6,774 nucleotides of DNA, from NCBI GenBank assembly GCA_947478535.1, contig CANJXD010000326.1, positions 1-6,774 of the forward strand. The letters run 5' to 3'. The DNA comes from Acetobacteraceae bacterium. GTDB lineage: Bacteria; Pseudomonadota; Alphaproteobacteria; Acetobacterales; Acetobacteraceae. The notes beneath the pieces are model-generated. The model was not told where the DNA came from. It was given only the letters and a program-made list of their open reading frames with translations, and ran no database searches. Every line of letters starts with the position of its first letter. The first letter of the stretch is position 1. Both the position numbers and the translations under genes were made by a program. Positions 1 to 5,925 of the stretch are shown here, piece by piece.

Positions 1-6
1 GTCCCC

Positions 7-717
7 TCAGATCGTGAAGCTCACCCCATTCTCCGGCACCAGCACCTTCGCCGTTGCGCCGTCCATCGCCGCGACGAAGGCAGCCGGCGTCGCCGCCAGC
101 AGCCCGAAGGTGCCGAAATGGCAGGGGATCGCCGTCGTCACGCTCGGCAGGAAGCGCTTCACCGCCAGGGCGCCGCGCTTGCCATCCATGGTGAAGCGGT
201 CGCCCACCGGGACGATGGCGACGGTCGGGCTGTGCAACTCCCCGATCAGCGCCATGTCGGAGAACACTTCGGTGTCGCCCATGTGGTAGACCGTGGGCTC
301 CCCCGCGATCTTCGGCGTCACCACGATGCCGCCGGGCAGGCCGAGGTCCTGCGTCACGCCATTCTCATCCATGACGGAGGAGGAGTGAAAGGCGATGGTC
401 AGGGTGGCCGTGAAATCCCCCTGGTCCGTCGTGCCGCCGGTGTTCATGGGGTCCATCGCCGTCAGCCCCTGCCGGGCGAGCCACATGCAGATTTCATAAT
501 TGGCAACGACCTTGGCGCCGGTGCGCTTCGAGATCGCCAGTGCGTCGCCGACATGGTCGCTATGCCCATGCGTGATCAGGACGTGCGTCGCCCCGGCGGA
601 AGCCGCCACGGGGTCCCCCTTGAAGACCGGATTGCCGGTCAGGAAGGGGTCGATCATCACGACGGAATTGCCGAATTCCAGGCGATAGGCGGAATGGCCG
701 AACCAGGTGACCTTCAT
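7..717 (-). CDS. Metal-dependent hydrolase, UPF0173 / UlaG-like metallo-beta-lactamase fold
   Basis: The 236-residue product is a complete small metallo-beta-lactamase-fold protein of the UPF0173 group, close in size to other members. The N-terminus [14 protein letters not shown] supplies the GHS histidine (H8). The metal-binding signature [10 protein letters not shown] gives H50, H52, D54 and H55. Further expected ligands are H111, D148 in HMGDTE, and H200 in PCHFGTF, so a dinuclear metal site looks intact. No signal peptide is seen, so it should be cytoplasmic. UlaG-type relatives hydrolyse L-ascorbate-6-phosphate lactone, but UPF0173 members in general have no assigned substrate and none can be assigned here. 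The ATG at 717 was chosen because it begins exactly at the conserved MKVTWFGHS; a longer in-frame reading to 1137 runs into the dehydrogenase gene and is not homologous sequence. The gene follows the dehydrogenase after 77 bp in the same direction. The fold call is secure; the substrate is unknown. Confidence 0.93.
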   Translation of the reverse strand: MKVTWFGHSAYRLEFGNSVVMIDPFLTGNPVFKGDPVAASAGATHVLITHGHSDHVGDALAISKRTGAKVVANYEICMWLARQGLTAMDPMNTGGTTDQGDFTATLTIAFHSSSVMDENGVTQDLGLPGGIVVTPKIAGEPTVYHMGDTEVFSDMALIGELHSPTVAIVPVGDRFTMDGKRGALAVKRFLPSVTTAIPCHFGTFGLLAATPAAFVAAMDGATAKVLVPENGVSFTI

Positions 718-730
718 GGCGTGTCGCTTT

Positions 731-745
731 CCCTCAAACTGAGGG
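731..745 (-). promoter_or_regulatory. Small hairpin in the leader of the UPF0173 hydrolase
   Basis: CCCTCA (731-736) and TGAGGG (740-745) form a perfect 6-bp stem with a 3-nt loop. On the minus strand the 3' arm ends in GAGGG, 13 nt before the ATG of the hydrolase. This is the only purine-rich Shine-Dalgarno-like stretch there. If transcribed, the hairpin could hide a weak ribosome site, but the distance to the ATG is long and the structure is small enough to arise by chance. It has no T-run, so it does not look like a terminator. Confidence 0.22.
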
Positions 746-757
746 CACCTGTGTAGC

Positions 758-785
758 AAAGCCCGCGGCAGGATGCAGCCGGGGC
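758..785 (-). terminator. Possible weak terminator after the ketopantoate-reductase-like gene
   Basis: On the minus strand, starting about 10 nt after the TGA of the dehydrogenase gene, GCCCCGGC (785-778) can pair with GCCGCGGGC (769-761) using eight G-C pairs and one bulged base. The loop is 8 nt, followed by only TTT (760-758). The stem is strong but the U-tract is short, so termination may be partial. If it works, the hydrolase gene downstream would need its own promoter in the remaining roughly 40 bp or depend on read-through. Confidence 0.35.
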
Positions 786-794
786 CTTCCTGAT

Positions 795-1838
795 TCAGAG
801 CCCGAGGGCGAGGTCGCGGGAGGGCGTCAGCTCCCCCCGCTCGATCCGCTGCATGATGGCATCGACGCGGGCGTGCAGCGTGGCATCCACCCCCACCTCT
901 GCCCCGCGCTGCGCCACCAGGCCGTTGATCGCGCCGGTTTCGGTGCGGCGGCCCTTGGCGATGTCCTGTGCCATGGAAGGCCGCTGCGCCGCGCTGCGTG
1001 TCCTGCCATGCGCCAGGATCTGCGCCGTGGTCGCGGCCATCGCTGCCGGGTCGTGTTCCGCATCGCCGAGTACATCGAGGTTGAGCCCGCTGATCGCCTC
1101 CAGCGAAAGCCCCATCGCCTTGCCGACGCGGACGCATTGGCTGCCGAGGCGGATGGACAGGCTCCGCACCGCATCATCCGCATCCCGCTCATGGCTCGTC
1201 ATGCCGGTCATCGCGCTGGTCGCGTTGCGCATGGCGTTGATGGTCAGCTTCGACCAGCGCTCGCCCCACAGATTCGTCGTCACGCGCACGCTATCCGCAT
1301 GCACCAGCAGCTCCGCCAGCAGCTTCGCCCGAGGCGTGACGCGGCCATGCACTTCGCCGACCCGCATGCCCACATAATCGCCGGTGCCGCGGAGCGATGT
1401 GCGGATCATCGTCGCCGGCCCCGTCAGCTCCGCCGCCAGCAACCCGATGGCGCAGCCCAGCGTCCGGCCCCATCCCGCGATGGCGGCGATCCGGTCCTCA
1501 TTGATGCCGTTCTGCAAGGACACGATGCAGCCATCCGGCGCCAGGTACGGCAGCATCAGCTGCGTCGCCCAATCGGTGTCGTAGGATTTCACGCTGAGGA
1601 AGCCGATATTGAAGGGCTTCTCCCGCACCAGCTGCGGCACGTCGCTGATATGGAGCGCGCGAACCTTCTGGGTGAAGCTGCCATCGGGTTCCATGGCCGA
1701 GACACTGAAGCCATCGCGCCGCATTGCCTCCACATGCTCCGGCCAGGCATCGACCAGCGTCACGTCGAGGCCGGCGCGCGTCAGATTCGCGCCGAAATAG
1801 CCACCGACCGCGCCGGCACCCATGATGAGGATTCGCAT
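795..1838 (-). CDS. Ketopantoate reductase (PanE/ApbA) family dehydrogenase
   Basis: The 347-residue protein has the two-domain 2-dehydropantoate 2-reductase architecture. A Rossmann glycine motif GAGAVGG lies at residues 7-13, and QNG at 109-111 is typical of the family. The C-terminal helical domain carries the WSKLTIN motif, with K197 and N201 spaced like the catalytic Lys and Asn of PanE, then RPSMAQDI (S288, D292) and [12 protein letters not shown] (E300), matching substrate-binding positions. It is cytoplasmic and predicted to reduce a 2-oxo acid side chain with NAD(P)H. It is longer than the E. coli enzyme (about 303 aa), as paralogues often are. D30 at the end of beta-2 suggests NAD(H) rather than NADP(H). 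There is no pantothenate gene nearby, so a catabolic paralogue is as likely as PanE itself. The ATG at 1838 was chosen because GGGAG lies 7 nt upstream and the nucleotide-binding strand begins directly; an in-frame extension to 1931 lies in repeat-like DNA. Confidence 0.9.
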   Translation of the reverse strand: MRILIMGAGAVGGYFGANLTRAGLDVTLVDAWPEHVEAMRRDGFSVSAMEPDGSFTQKVRALHISDVPQLVREKPFNIGFLSVKSYDTDWATQLMLPYLAPDGCIVSLQNGINEDRIAAIAGWGRTLGCAIGLLAAELTGPATMIRTSLRGTGDYVGMRVGEVHGRVTPRAKLLAELLVHADSVRVTTNLWGERWSKLTINAMRNATSAMTGMTSHERDADDAVRSLSIRLGSQCVRVGKAMGLSLEAISGLNLDVLGDAEHDPAAMAATTAQILAHGRTRSAAQRPSMAQDIAKGRRTETGAINGLVAQRGAEVGVDATLHARVDAIMQRIERGELTPSRDLALGL

Positions 1839-1845
1839 CGACCTG

Positions 1846-1850
1846 CTCCC
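1846..1850 (-). promoter_or_regulatory. Ribosome-binding site of the ketopantoate-reductase-like gene
   Basis: GGGAG on the minus strand ends 7 nt before the ATG at 1838. It supports that start over the upstream in-frame ATG at 1931, which would add 31 residues from palindrome-rich intergenic DNA. Confidence 0.6.
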
Positions 1851-1866
1851 GCTTACATCGAACCCA

Positions 1867-1995
1867 GCGGATCGAAACCGATCCGCCCTCAGTCGCCGGC
1901 GCGCGCCTCCGCGCGCTTGGCTACGCGGCATGAGCCGCGGCGCCTGTTCGGGCGCTCGCCCGCCAGCGGCGGCCGCAGGCCGTTCTTCGCGTAGC
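1867..1995. repeat. Palindrome-rich intergenic element (REP/BIME-like candidate)
   Basis: Most of the 163-bp gap between the thioesterase and the dehydrogenase is made of inverted repeats. GCGGATCG (1867-1874) pairs with CGATCCGC (1879-1886) across a 4-nt loop. GCGCGC is repeated at 1901-1906 and 1911-1916 around CTCC. An outer 8-bp pair, GCTACGCG (1920-1927) and CGCGTAGC (1988-1995), encloses further hairpins: GCGGC/GCCGC (1925-1929 and 1934-1938), CGGGCG/CGCCCG (1949-1954 and 1957-1962), and the perfect palindrome GCGGCCGC (1969-1976). No arm is followed by a T-run, so none is a standard terminator. From memory, similar arginine/alanine-rich read-through tails turn up beside genes in Roseomonas-like genomes, which suggests a dispersed repeat. 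Only one copy is visible here, so copy number is unproven. It could act as a transcript-stabilising or attenuating structure between two genes. Confidence 0.45.
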
Positions 1996-2001
1996 TCGGT
2001 G

Positions 2002-2421
2002 TCACACCTTCTTCGCCGCGAGAATCTTCCAGACGCCGTTGGCGGACATGATGTTGGCCTCGCCCATCGTCATCATGCCGCGGATGAACACCACGCTGCT
2101 CGTCCGCCGCGTGATCTCGCCCCGCACGGCGACGAAGCGATCGGCCAGGGCGGGGGCGAGGTAGTGCAGGTCCAACTGGATGGTCGCGATCGGCACGCGA
2201 TCCACGGCTTCCCGCACCGTGCGTCCGAGCGCGTGGTCCATATAGGTCGCGAGCATGCCGCCATGGATGACGTTGCGGCCGTTGGTCAGGCCCTGGTTCG
2301 TCATGAAACCCAGCGAGAATCCCGTCGCATCCGGCTTGGTCCACATCGGCCGCAGGAATTCCGGGAGGCCGCCGGGTTCGGTGATTTCCCAACCATCGGC
2401 GGTGGGATCGTAGGACGTCAT
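2002..2421 (-). CDS. PaaI-family hotdog-fold thioesterase
   Basis: This is a complete 139-residue single hotdog domain, normal for the PaaI/YbgC-type acyl-CoA thioesterases. The signature NVIHGGMLATYMDHALG occupies residues 50-66: H53-G54-G55 forms the turn before the long central helix, and D62 sits where the catalytic acid of PaaI-type enzymes lies. The segment IQLDLHYLAPA (81-91) and the closing beta strands fit the fold. It should hydrolyse a small or aromatic acyl-CoA in the cytoplasm; the acyl group cannot be read from sequence. The ATG at 2421 overlaps the TGA of the TPP enzyme gene in an ATGA arrangement, so it is probably translated by coupling. The purine stretch AGGAAGAAG upstream, inside the TPP gene, is only a moderate ribosome site. 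The pairing suggests that it processes or clears a CoA ester linked to the TPP enzyme's reaction. Confidence 0.9.
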   Translation of the reverse strand: MTSYDPTADGWEITEPGGLPEFLRPMWTKPDATGFSLGFMTNQGLTNGRNVIHGGMLATYMDHALGRTVREAVDRVPIATIQLDLHYLAPALADRFVAVRGEITRRTSSVVFIRGMMTMGEANIMSANGVWKILAAKKV

Positions 2422-4073
2422 GCCGTCTTCTTCCTGTAGGGACCATAGGCCGGCACCGCCCCGATGGCGCGCATATCCACATCGATCAGCGTCGGCCCCG
2501 GCGTCGCCAGCGCGCGGGTGACTGTCGCACCGAAATCCTCGGCGCGGGAGACCCGCCACGCCTGGATTCCTGCCAGCGCCGCCAGGCCCAGTAGGTCCGG
2601 GTGGCGCAATTCGCCGAAGAAGCGGCGGCCATCCTGGAAGGCGTCCTGGATATGGCCGATGGCGGCGTAGATGCCGTCATTCATCACGATGGCGCAGAAA
2701 TCCGCACCTTCCTGCGCTGCCGTGAACAACTCCGACATGTTCATGGAAAATCCGCCGTCACCGGCCATCATCACCGTCTTGCGCCCCGCCGGCGCCGCCG
2801 CCAGCGCCGCGCCGATGCCGAAGGAAAGCCCCGGCCCGATGGCAGCACCCACGGGATAGATGGAATCGCGCGGCCCATACACCGGCATCATCCGGTGCGC
2901 CCAGGTCGCCCCCGCCACCGTCGCATCGCGCACCCAGATCGCGTCGCGCGGCATCGCTGCGCGCAGCATGGCAGGGAAATCGGCATAGGGGCCCAACTCC
3001 TCCCGATACGCCGCATGCGCCTTCGCCCGCGCTGCCGCCAGGTCATCCCCGAAAGCGGGATCGACGGCGATGCGCCCGACGAGGCGCTTGGCGAGGCCCG
3101 CCAGCACCAGCGCCGCATCGCCGGCGACGAAGTGTTCCGTCACGTAGTGGCGGCCATCGGCGCGCGCGTCGATGTCCACCGCCATCAGCGCCTTCGGCAG
3201 GCGCAGCGTGCCGTCCAGTGTCTCATGCCCGCGCAGGCGGGACCCCACGACGAGCATGGCGTCGCAGGTGGCATAGAAGGCCTCGATGGCAGGCGCGCCA
3301 TTGCCGTGCATGCCGCCCAGCGTGCGGGGATGATCCTCCGCCACCGTGCCGCGCCCGTTCCAGGAGGTGACGGCGCCGAAGCCGAGTTCGAGCATCGCCA
3401 GCGCCGGCGCCCTCGCGCCCTTGGCGCCGTTGCCGAGCCACATCATCGGCCGCGTCTTCGTGGCCAGCCATTCCGCCGCGGCGTCGAGATCCGCTTCCGC
3501 CGGCACCACGGCCGGGCGGATCGGCAGCACCAGCCGGTCCAGCGCCGCCGGGCGGGCGATGGGTGCGCGTTGCAGGTCGGTCGGGATCTCGATCGTCACC
3601 GGGCCGGTCGGCGCGGACAGCGCATCGGCGGCGGCGGCGAGCAGCACGCCGAAGGCTTCCTCCGCCACATTGATGCGATGGACGGATTTGCACACGGCGG
3701 CGAGCATCGCGCCCTGGCCCCGCACATGATGCACCGCGCCGGTATCGCGCTGCAGGAAGCGCGTCGCCGTCTGGCCAGTGATGTGCAGCACCGGGCTGCC
3801 GGCGAACTGCGCTTCCGCCAGCGCGCCGATGGCATTCGCCGCCCCCGGACCGGTGCTGGTGACCAGCACGCCCAGGCCGCCGGTCACGCGCGCATAGGCA
3901 TCCGCCATGTGCCCGCCGCCAGCCTCGCCGCGTGCGGGGATGAAGCGGATACGGTTGCGCCGCCCGACCGCATCCAGGATCGGGATATTGTGGATGGAGA
4001 CGATGCCGAAGGCGGTGGTGACGCCCGCGGCGCCGAGGAATTCCGCGACCAGGTCGCCCACGGTGTAGCTCAT
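2418..4073 (-). CDS. TPP-dependent enzyme, acetolactate synthase / benzoylformate decarboxylase-like
   Basis: The 551-residue protein has the three-domain layout of the POX/acetolactate synthase family. The N-terminal Pyr domain (about 1-170) includes E50 in ARGEAGGGHMADAYAR, the glutamate that activates the TPP aminopyrimidine, and STGPGAAN (73-80). The central domain spans about 190-330. The C-terminal PP domain (about 360-540) has the TPP/Mg signature from GDG (438-440) to ND (465-466), with the usual spacing. It is cytoplasmic and would decarboxylate a 2-oxo acid or transfer its active-aldehyde unit. Annotation pipelines would probably say acetolactate synthase large subunit, but there is no ilvH regulatory-subunit gene beside it and the length and neighbours fit a catabolic member of unknown substrate. 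The ATG at 4073 has AGGAGG 7 nt upstream. It overlaps the thioesterase gene by 4 bp and is divergent from the Bug receptor. Its start lies in an 11-bp inverted repeat that may control translation. Confidence 0.92.
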   Translation of the reverse strand: MSYTVGDLVAEFLGAAGVTTAFGIVSIHNIPILDAVGRRNRIRFIPARGEAGGGHMADAYARVTGGLGVLVTSTGPGAANAIGALAEAQFAGSPVLHITGQTATRFLQRDTGAVHHVRGQGAMLAAVCKSVHRINVAEEAFGVLLAAAADALSAPTGPVTIEIPTDLQRAPIARPAALDRLVLPIRPAVVPAEADLDAAAEWLATKTRPMMWLGNGAKGARAPALAMLELGFGAVTSWNGRGTVAEDHPRTLGGMHGNGAPAIEAFYATCDAMLVVGSRLRGHETLDGTLRLPKALMAVDIDARADGRHYVTEHFVAGDAALVLAGLAKRLVGRIAVDPAFGDDLAAARAKAHAAYREELGPYADFPAMLRAAMPRDAIWVRDATVAGATWAHRMMPVYGPRDSIYPVGAAIGPGLSFGIGAALAAAPAGRKTVMMAGDGGFSMNMSELFTAAQEGADFCAIVMNDGIYAAIGHIQDAFQDGRRFFGELRHPDLLGLAALAGIQAWRVSRAEDFGATVTRALATPGPTLIDVDMRAIGAVPAYGPYRKKTA

Positions 4074-4080
4074 CGGATTT

Positions 4081-4086
4081 CCTCCT
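4081..4086 (-). promoter_or_regulatory. Strong ribosome-binding site of the TPP enzyme gene
   Basis: A full AGGAGG on the minus strand sits 7 nt before the ATG at 4073. It fixes the start and predicts efficient initiation when unstructured. It is unusual because it lies within the 3' side of the inverted-repeat structure at 4071-4125. Confidence 0.8.
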
Positions 4087-4108
4087 CGCCCTGTGGGCTA
4101 CTCAGAGG

Positions 4109-4114
4109 TATGAT
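4109..4114 (+). promoter_or_regulatory. Possible -10 box for the Bug receptor gene
   Basis: TATGAT matches the sigma-70 -10 consensus at five of six positions in an otherwise GC-rich 92-bp divergent gap. It would give a leader of about 45 nt before the ATG at 4166. No convincing -35 hexamer is visible at the right spacing, so an activator or chance match is possible. The right arm of the inverted repeat begins immediately downstream, where a bound repressor would block this promoter. Confidence 0.25.
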
Positions 4115-4154
4115 GAAATCCGATGCGGTGTGCAAGCCGCGCGTCACCATGGGG

Positions 4155-4159
4155 AAGGA
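4155..4159 (+). promoter_or_regulatory. Ribosome-binding site of the Bug receptor gene
   Basis: AAGGA within a GGGGAAGGA run ends 6 nt before the ATG at 4166. It favours this start over the in-frame GTG at 4130, which would place a polar stretch ahead of the signal peptide. Confidence 0.6.
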
Positions 4160-4165
4160 TGCGTC

Positions 4166-5143
4166 ATGCTCGGTCGTCGAGGCATTGCAGGGGCGGGACT
4201 TGCCGCCGGTTTCGCGCCCAGCCTGGCGCGGGCGCAGGCAGCCTGGCCGGAACGCCCGGTCCGAATCGTCAACCCCTTCGCCCCCGGTGCTTCGCATGAT
4301 GTGCTGGTGCGCATCCTCGGCGAACAGCTCGCCCAGCGCCTCGGCCAGCCCTTCGTGTCGGAGAACCGCACCGGTGCCGGTGGCGCCATCGGCTCCGAGG
4401 TCGCGGCGCGTGCCCCGGCCGATGGCTACGCCATCTACGCTGCCACCATCGGCACGCTGACCATCAATGAGCATCTCTATGCCCGCCTGCCCTACAATCC
4501 CGCGCGGGATTTCGTGCCGAGCACGATGATCTGGGAAGGGGCGAATTGCCTGTTCGTCTCGGCGGAGCGCAACCCATCCCGCACCCTGCCGGAATTCATC
4601 GCCTGGGCGCGCGGGCAGGGCAGGGAGCTGACCTTCAGTTCCGCCGGCGCCGGCACCACGCCGCATCTGGCGGGGGAGTTGTTCAAGTCCCGCATCGGTG
4701 TGCAGGCGCAGCACGTGCCCTATCGCGAAGGCAGCCAGCGGGTGCTGGACCTCGTCAGCGGCGCGCTCGATTTCTCCGTCGACAATGTCGCTACCTATAC
4801 GGCGCTGCACCGCGAAGGAAAGCTGCGCGCGATTGCCGTCGCCTCCGCCGAACGCTGGCCGACGCTGCCGGAAGTGCCGACGATGGGAGAGGCCGGGATG
4901 GCCGATTTCATCGTCCCCTCCTGGGGCGCCTTCGCCTTTCCGACCGGCACGCCGGCGCTGATCGTCGCCAAGCTCGCCGCCGAGATCAAGGACATCAGCG
5001 CCGACCCCACCATCCAGCGCCGCTTCCTCACCGCCGGTGGCCGCACGATGAGCGCGACGCCGGAGGAAACCGCCCGCTTCGTCGCCGCCGAGCGCATCCG
5101 CTGGGCCGAGGTGGTGCGGACCGCGCGGATCACCGTGGAGTAG
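4166..5143 (+). CDS. Bug-family (tripartite tricarboxylate transporter) periplasmic substrate-binding protein
   Basis: The 325-residue product is a typical Bug/TctC solute receptor. The leader has twin arginines (GRRGIAGAG, residues 3-11), a modest hydrophobic stretch and an AQA cleavage motif before A26, so export is predicted and the Tat route is plausible. The mature start AWPERPVRIVNPFAPG, then ENRTGAGGAIGSEVA (67-80) and ADGYAI (85-90), match conserved ligand-loop and fold motifs. Later segments LTFSSAGAGTTPHLAGELF (155-173), HVPYREG (183-189) and LPEVPTMGEAG (234-244) are also characteristic. It should capture a small carboxylate-like solute in the periplasm and deliver it to a TctA/TctB membrane pair, neither of which is in the window; such orphan receptors are common in Acetobacteraceae and Burkholderiales. 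The ligand is unknown. The gene is transcribed alone, divergent from the TPP enzyme and convergent with the crotonase. Confidence 0.93.
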   Translation: MLGRRGIAGAGLAAGFAPSLARAQAAWPERPVRIVNPFAPGASHDVLVRILGEQLAQRLGQPFVSENRTGAGGAIGSEVAARAPADGYAIYAATIGTLTINEHLYARLPYNPARDFVPSTMIWEGANCLFVSAERNPSRTLPEFIAWARGQGRELTFSSAGAGTTPHLAGELFKSRIGVQAQHVPYREGSQRVLDLVSGALDFSVDNVATYTALHREGKLRAIAVASAERWPTLPEVPTMGEAGMADFIVPSWGAFAFPTGTPALIVAKLAAEIKDISADPTIQRRFLTAGGRTMSATPEETARFVAAERIRWAEVVRTARITVE

Positions 5144-5146
5144 GGA

Positions 5147-5172
5147 TCAGCGCCCCGTTCTCAGCGCCCCGT
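5147..5172. repeat. Tandem 12-bp direct repeat at the convergent gene junction
   Basis: TCAGCGCCCCGT occurs at 5147-5158 and again at 5161-5172, a period of 14 bp. The second copy holds the crotonase stop codon (reverse complement of TCA at 5161-5163) and the left arm of the terminator. The first copy fills the 17-bp gap between the two genes and could pair with the same right arm. Confidence 0.75.
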
Positions 5173-5925
5173 CCATTGGGCGGGGCGCTTTTCCGCGAAG
5201 GCGCGGGCGCCTTCCTTGGCGTCGTCGCTGGTAAGCACGGGATCGGTGATCGGTTTCTGACGCGCGAACATCTCATCCGTCGGCCAGTCCCGGCTTGCGA
5301 CGATGACGCGCTTCGAAGCCTCGATCGCCATCGGCGCATTGGCGATGATCCGCCGCGCCAGGCGGATGGCGGCGTCCAGCGCCTCGCCGGGTTCGACCAG
5401 CTCATTGATCAGCCCGTAGCGGTCCAGCCGCTCCGCCGTCACCATGTCCCCGGTCAAGGCCAGTTCCATGGCGATGCGTGCCGGGATCAGGCGTGGCAGG
5501 CGCATCAACCCGCCCGCCGCCGCCGCCAGGCCGCGCTTGGCCTCAGGCAGGCCGAACTTCGCATTGCGCGCCGCCACCAGCAGATCGCAGGCGAGGACGG
5601 ATTCGAACCCACCGGCGAGCGCGTATCCCTCCACCGCCGCGATCAGTGGCTTCTTCGGCGGCGTCATCGCGATGCCGAGGATGCCCCGTCCCTCGACGCG
5701 CGTGACCTCCCCGCGCACGAAGGCCTTGAGGTCCATGCCGGCGCAGAAATTGCCCCCCGCGCCGGTCAGGATGCCGACGCGCAGATCATCGCGCGCATCC
5801 AGCTCATCCACCGCCGCGCAGACGCCATAGGAGACGGCGCGATTCACCGCGTTGCGCTGGTCCGGTCGGTTGATGGTGATGATCTGGATGCCGTCTTCCT
5901 GGCGCACCAGCACTTCATCGGTCAT
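5161..5925 (-). CDS. Enoyl-CoA hydratase/isomerase (crotonase) family protein
   Basis: At 254 residues this is a full-length crotonase. The first oxyanion-hole motif is NFCAGMDLKAF (59-69). The second is GYALAGGFESVLACD (100-114), with E108 at the position of the first catalytic glutamate of enoyl-CoA hydratase. E128 in FGLPEAKRGL matches the second, so hydratase chemistry is possible. The ending EKRPAQWTGR is usual for the family. It acts on CoA thioesters in the cytoplasm, though crotonases with both glutamates also include carnitinyl-CoA dehydratase-like members, so the exact reaction is open. The start is ambiguous by one codon: GTG at 5928 and ATG at 5925 are adjacent. GGAGG lies 4 nt before the GTG and 7 nt before the ATG, which favours the ATG. 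The ATG shares its first base with the upstream flavoprotein's stop (TGATG), indicating translational coupling. Its 3' end contains the terminator of the convergent Bug gene. Confidence 0.92.
   Translation of the reverse strand: MTDEVLVRQEDGIQIITINRPDQRNAVNRAVSYGVCAAVDELDARDDLRVGILTGAGGNFCAGMDLKAFVRGEVTRVEGRGILGIAMTPPKKPLIAAVEGYALAGGFESVLACDLLVAARNAKFGLPEAKRGLAAAAGGLMRLPRLIPARIAMELALTGDMVTAERLDRYGLINELVEPGEALDAAIRLARRIIANAPMAIEASKRVIVASRDWPTDEMFARQKPITDPVLTSDDAKEGARAFAEKRPAQWTGR
5163..5192 (+). terminator. Intrinsic terminator of the Bug receptor gene, inside the crotonase 3' end
   Basis: AGCGCCCCG (5163-5171) and CGGGGCGCT (5181-5189) form a perfect 9-bp GC-rich stem with a 9-nt loop, followed by TTTT (5189-5192) on the plus strand. 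It begins 20 nt after the Bug stop codon. The T-run is on the plus side only, so it serves the Bug gene and not the crotonase, whose last codons it overlaps. A second copy of the left arm lies just upstream at 5149-5157. Confidence 0.72.

Larger units (their letters stand above)
4071..4125 (-). promoter_or_regulatory. 11-bp inverted repeat / candidate leader hairpin occluding the TPP gene start
   Basis: CATCGGATTTC (4071-4081) and GAAATCCGATG (4115-4125) are perfect reverse complements 33 nt apart. In the minus-strand transcript the downstream arm contains the last base of the AGGAGG ribosome site and the whole AUG. Inside it, CCTC (4108-4105) can pair with GAGG (4087-4084), which overlaps the ribosome site, and GCCC (4098-4095) with GGGC (4091-4088) around a 3-nt loop. 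The 3' side is then almost fully paired from 4091 to 4071, so ribosome site and start codon would both be closed. The same repeat could instead be a DNA operator between the divergent genes. Pairings were found by hand; no energy was computed, and the transcript must start upstream of 4125 for the RNA model to hold. Confidence 0.42.

Noticed and set aside
1839..1931. 31-residue N-terminal extension of the ketopantoate-reductase-like protein
   Set aside because: It lies in palindromic intergenic DNA, has no good ribosome site, and the glycine-motif strand of the family starts at the ATG at 1838, which has GGGAG at the right distance.
873..1994. 373-codon plus-strand frame antisense to the dehydrogenase
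   Set aside because: The composition is that of an antisense shadow, and it runs into the palindrome-rich gap; the opposite strand carries the full ketopantoate reductase motifs.
1889..2001. Arg/Ala-rich read-through open frame after the thioesterase as a possible small gene
   Set aside because: It is in a different frame from the thioesterase, has no start signal of its own, and consists of the inverted repeats of the intergenic element.
4130..4165. GTG start adding 12 residues to the Bug receptor
   Set aside because: It would put polar residues ahead of a well-formed signal peptide, whereas the ATG at 4166 has an AAGGA ribosome site 6 nt upstream.
2601..4460. 619-codon open frame on the plus strand, antisense to the TPP enzyme
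   Set aside because: The translation is rich in Arg, His, Gly and Ala with no domain motif. It is the expected antisense shadow of a GC-rich gene, while the minus-strand frame is a clear full-length TPP enzyme.
4070..4810. 246-codon open frame on the minus strand antisense to the Bug gene
   Set aside because: It covers the divergent promoter region and the start of a well-supported gene; no recognisable domain is present.
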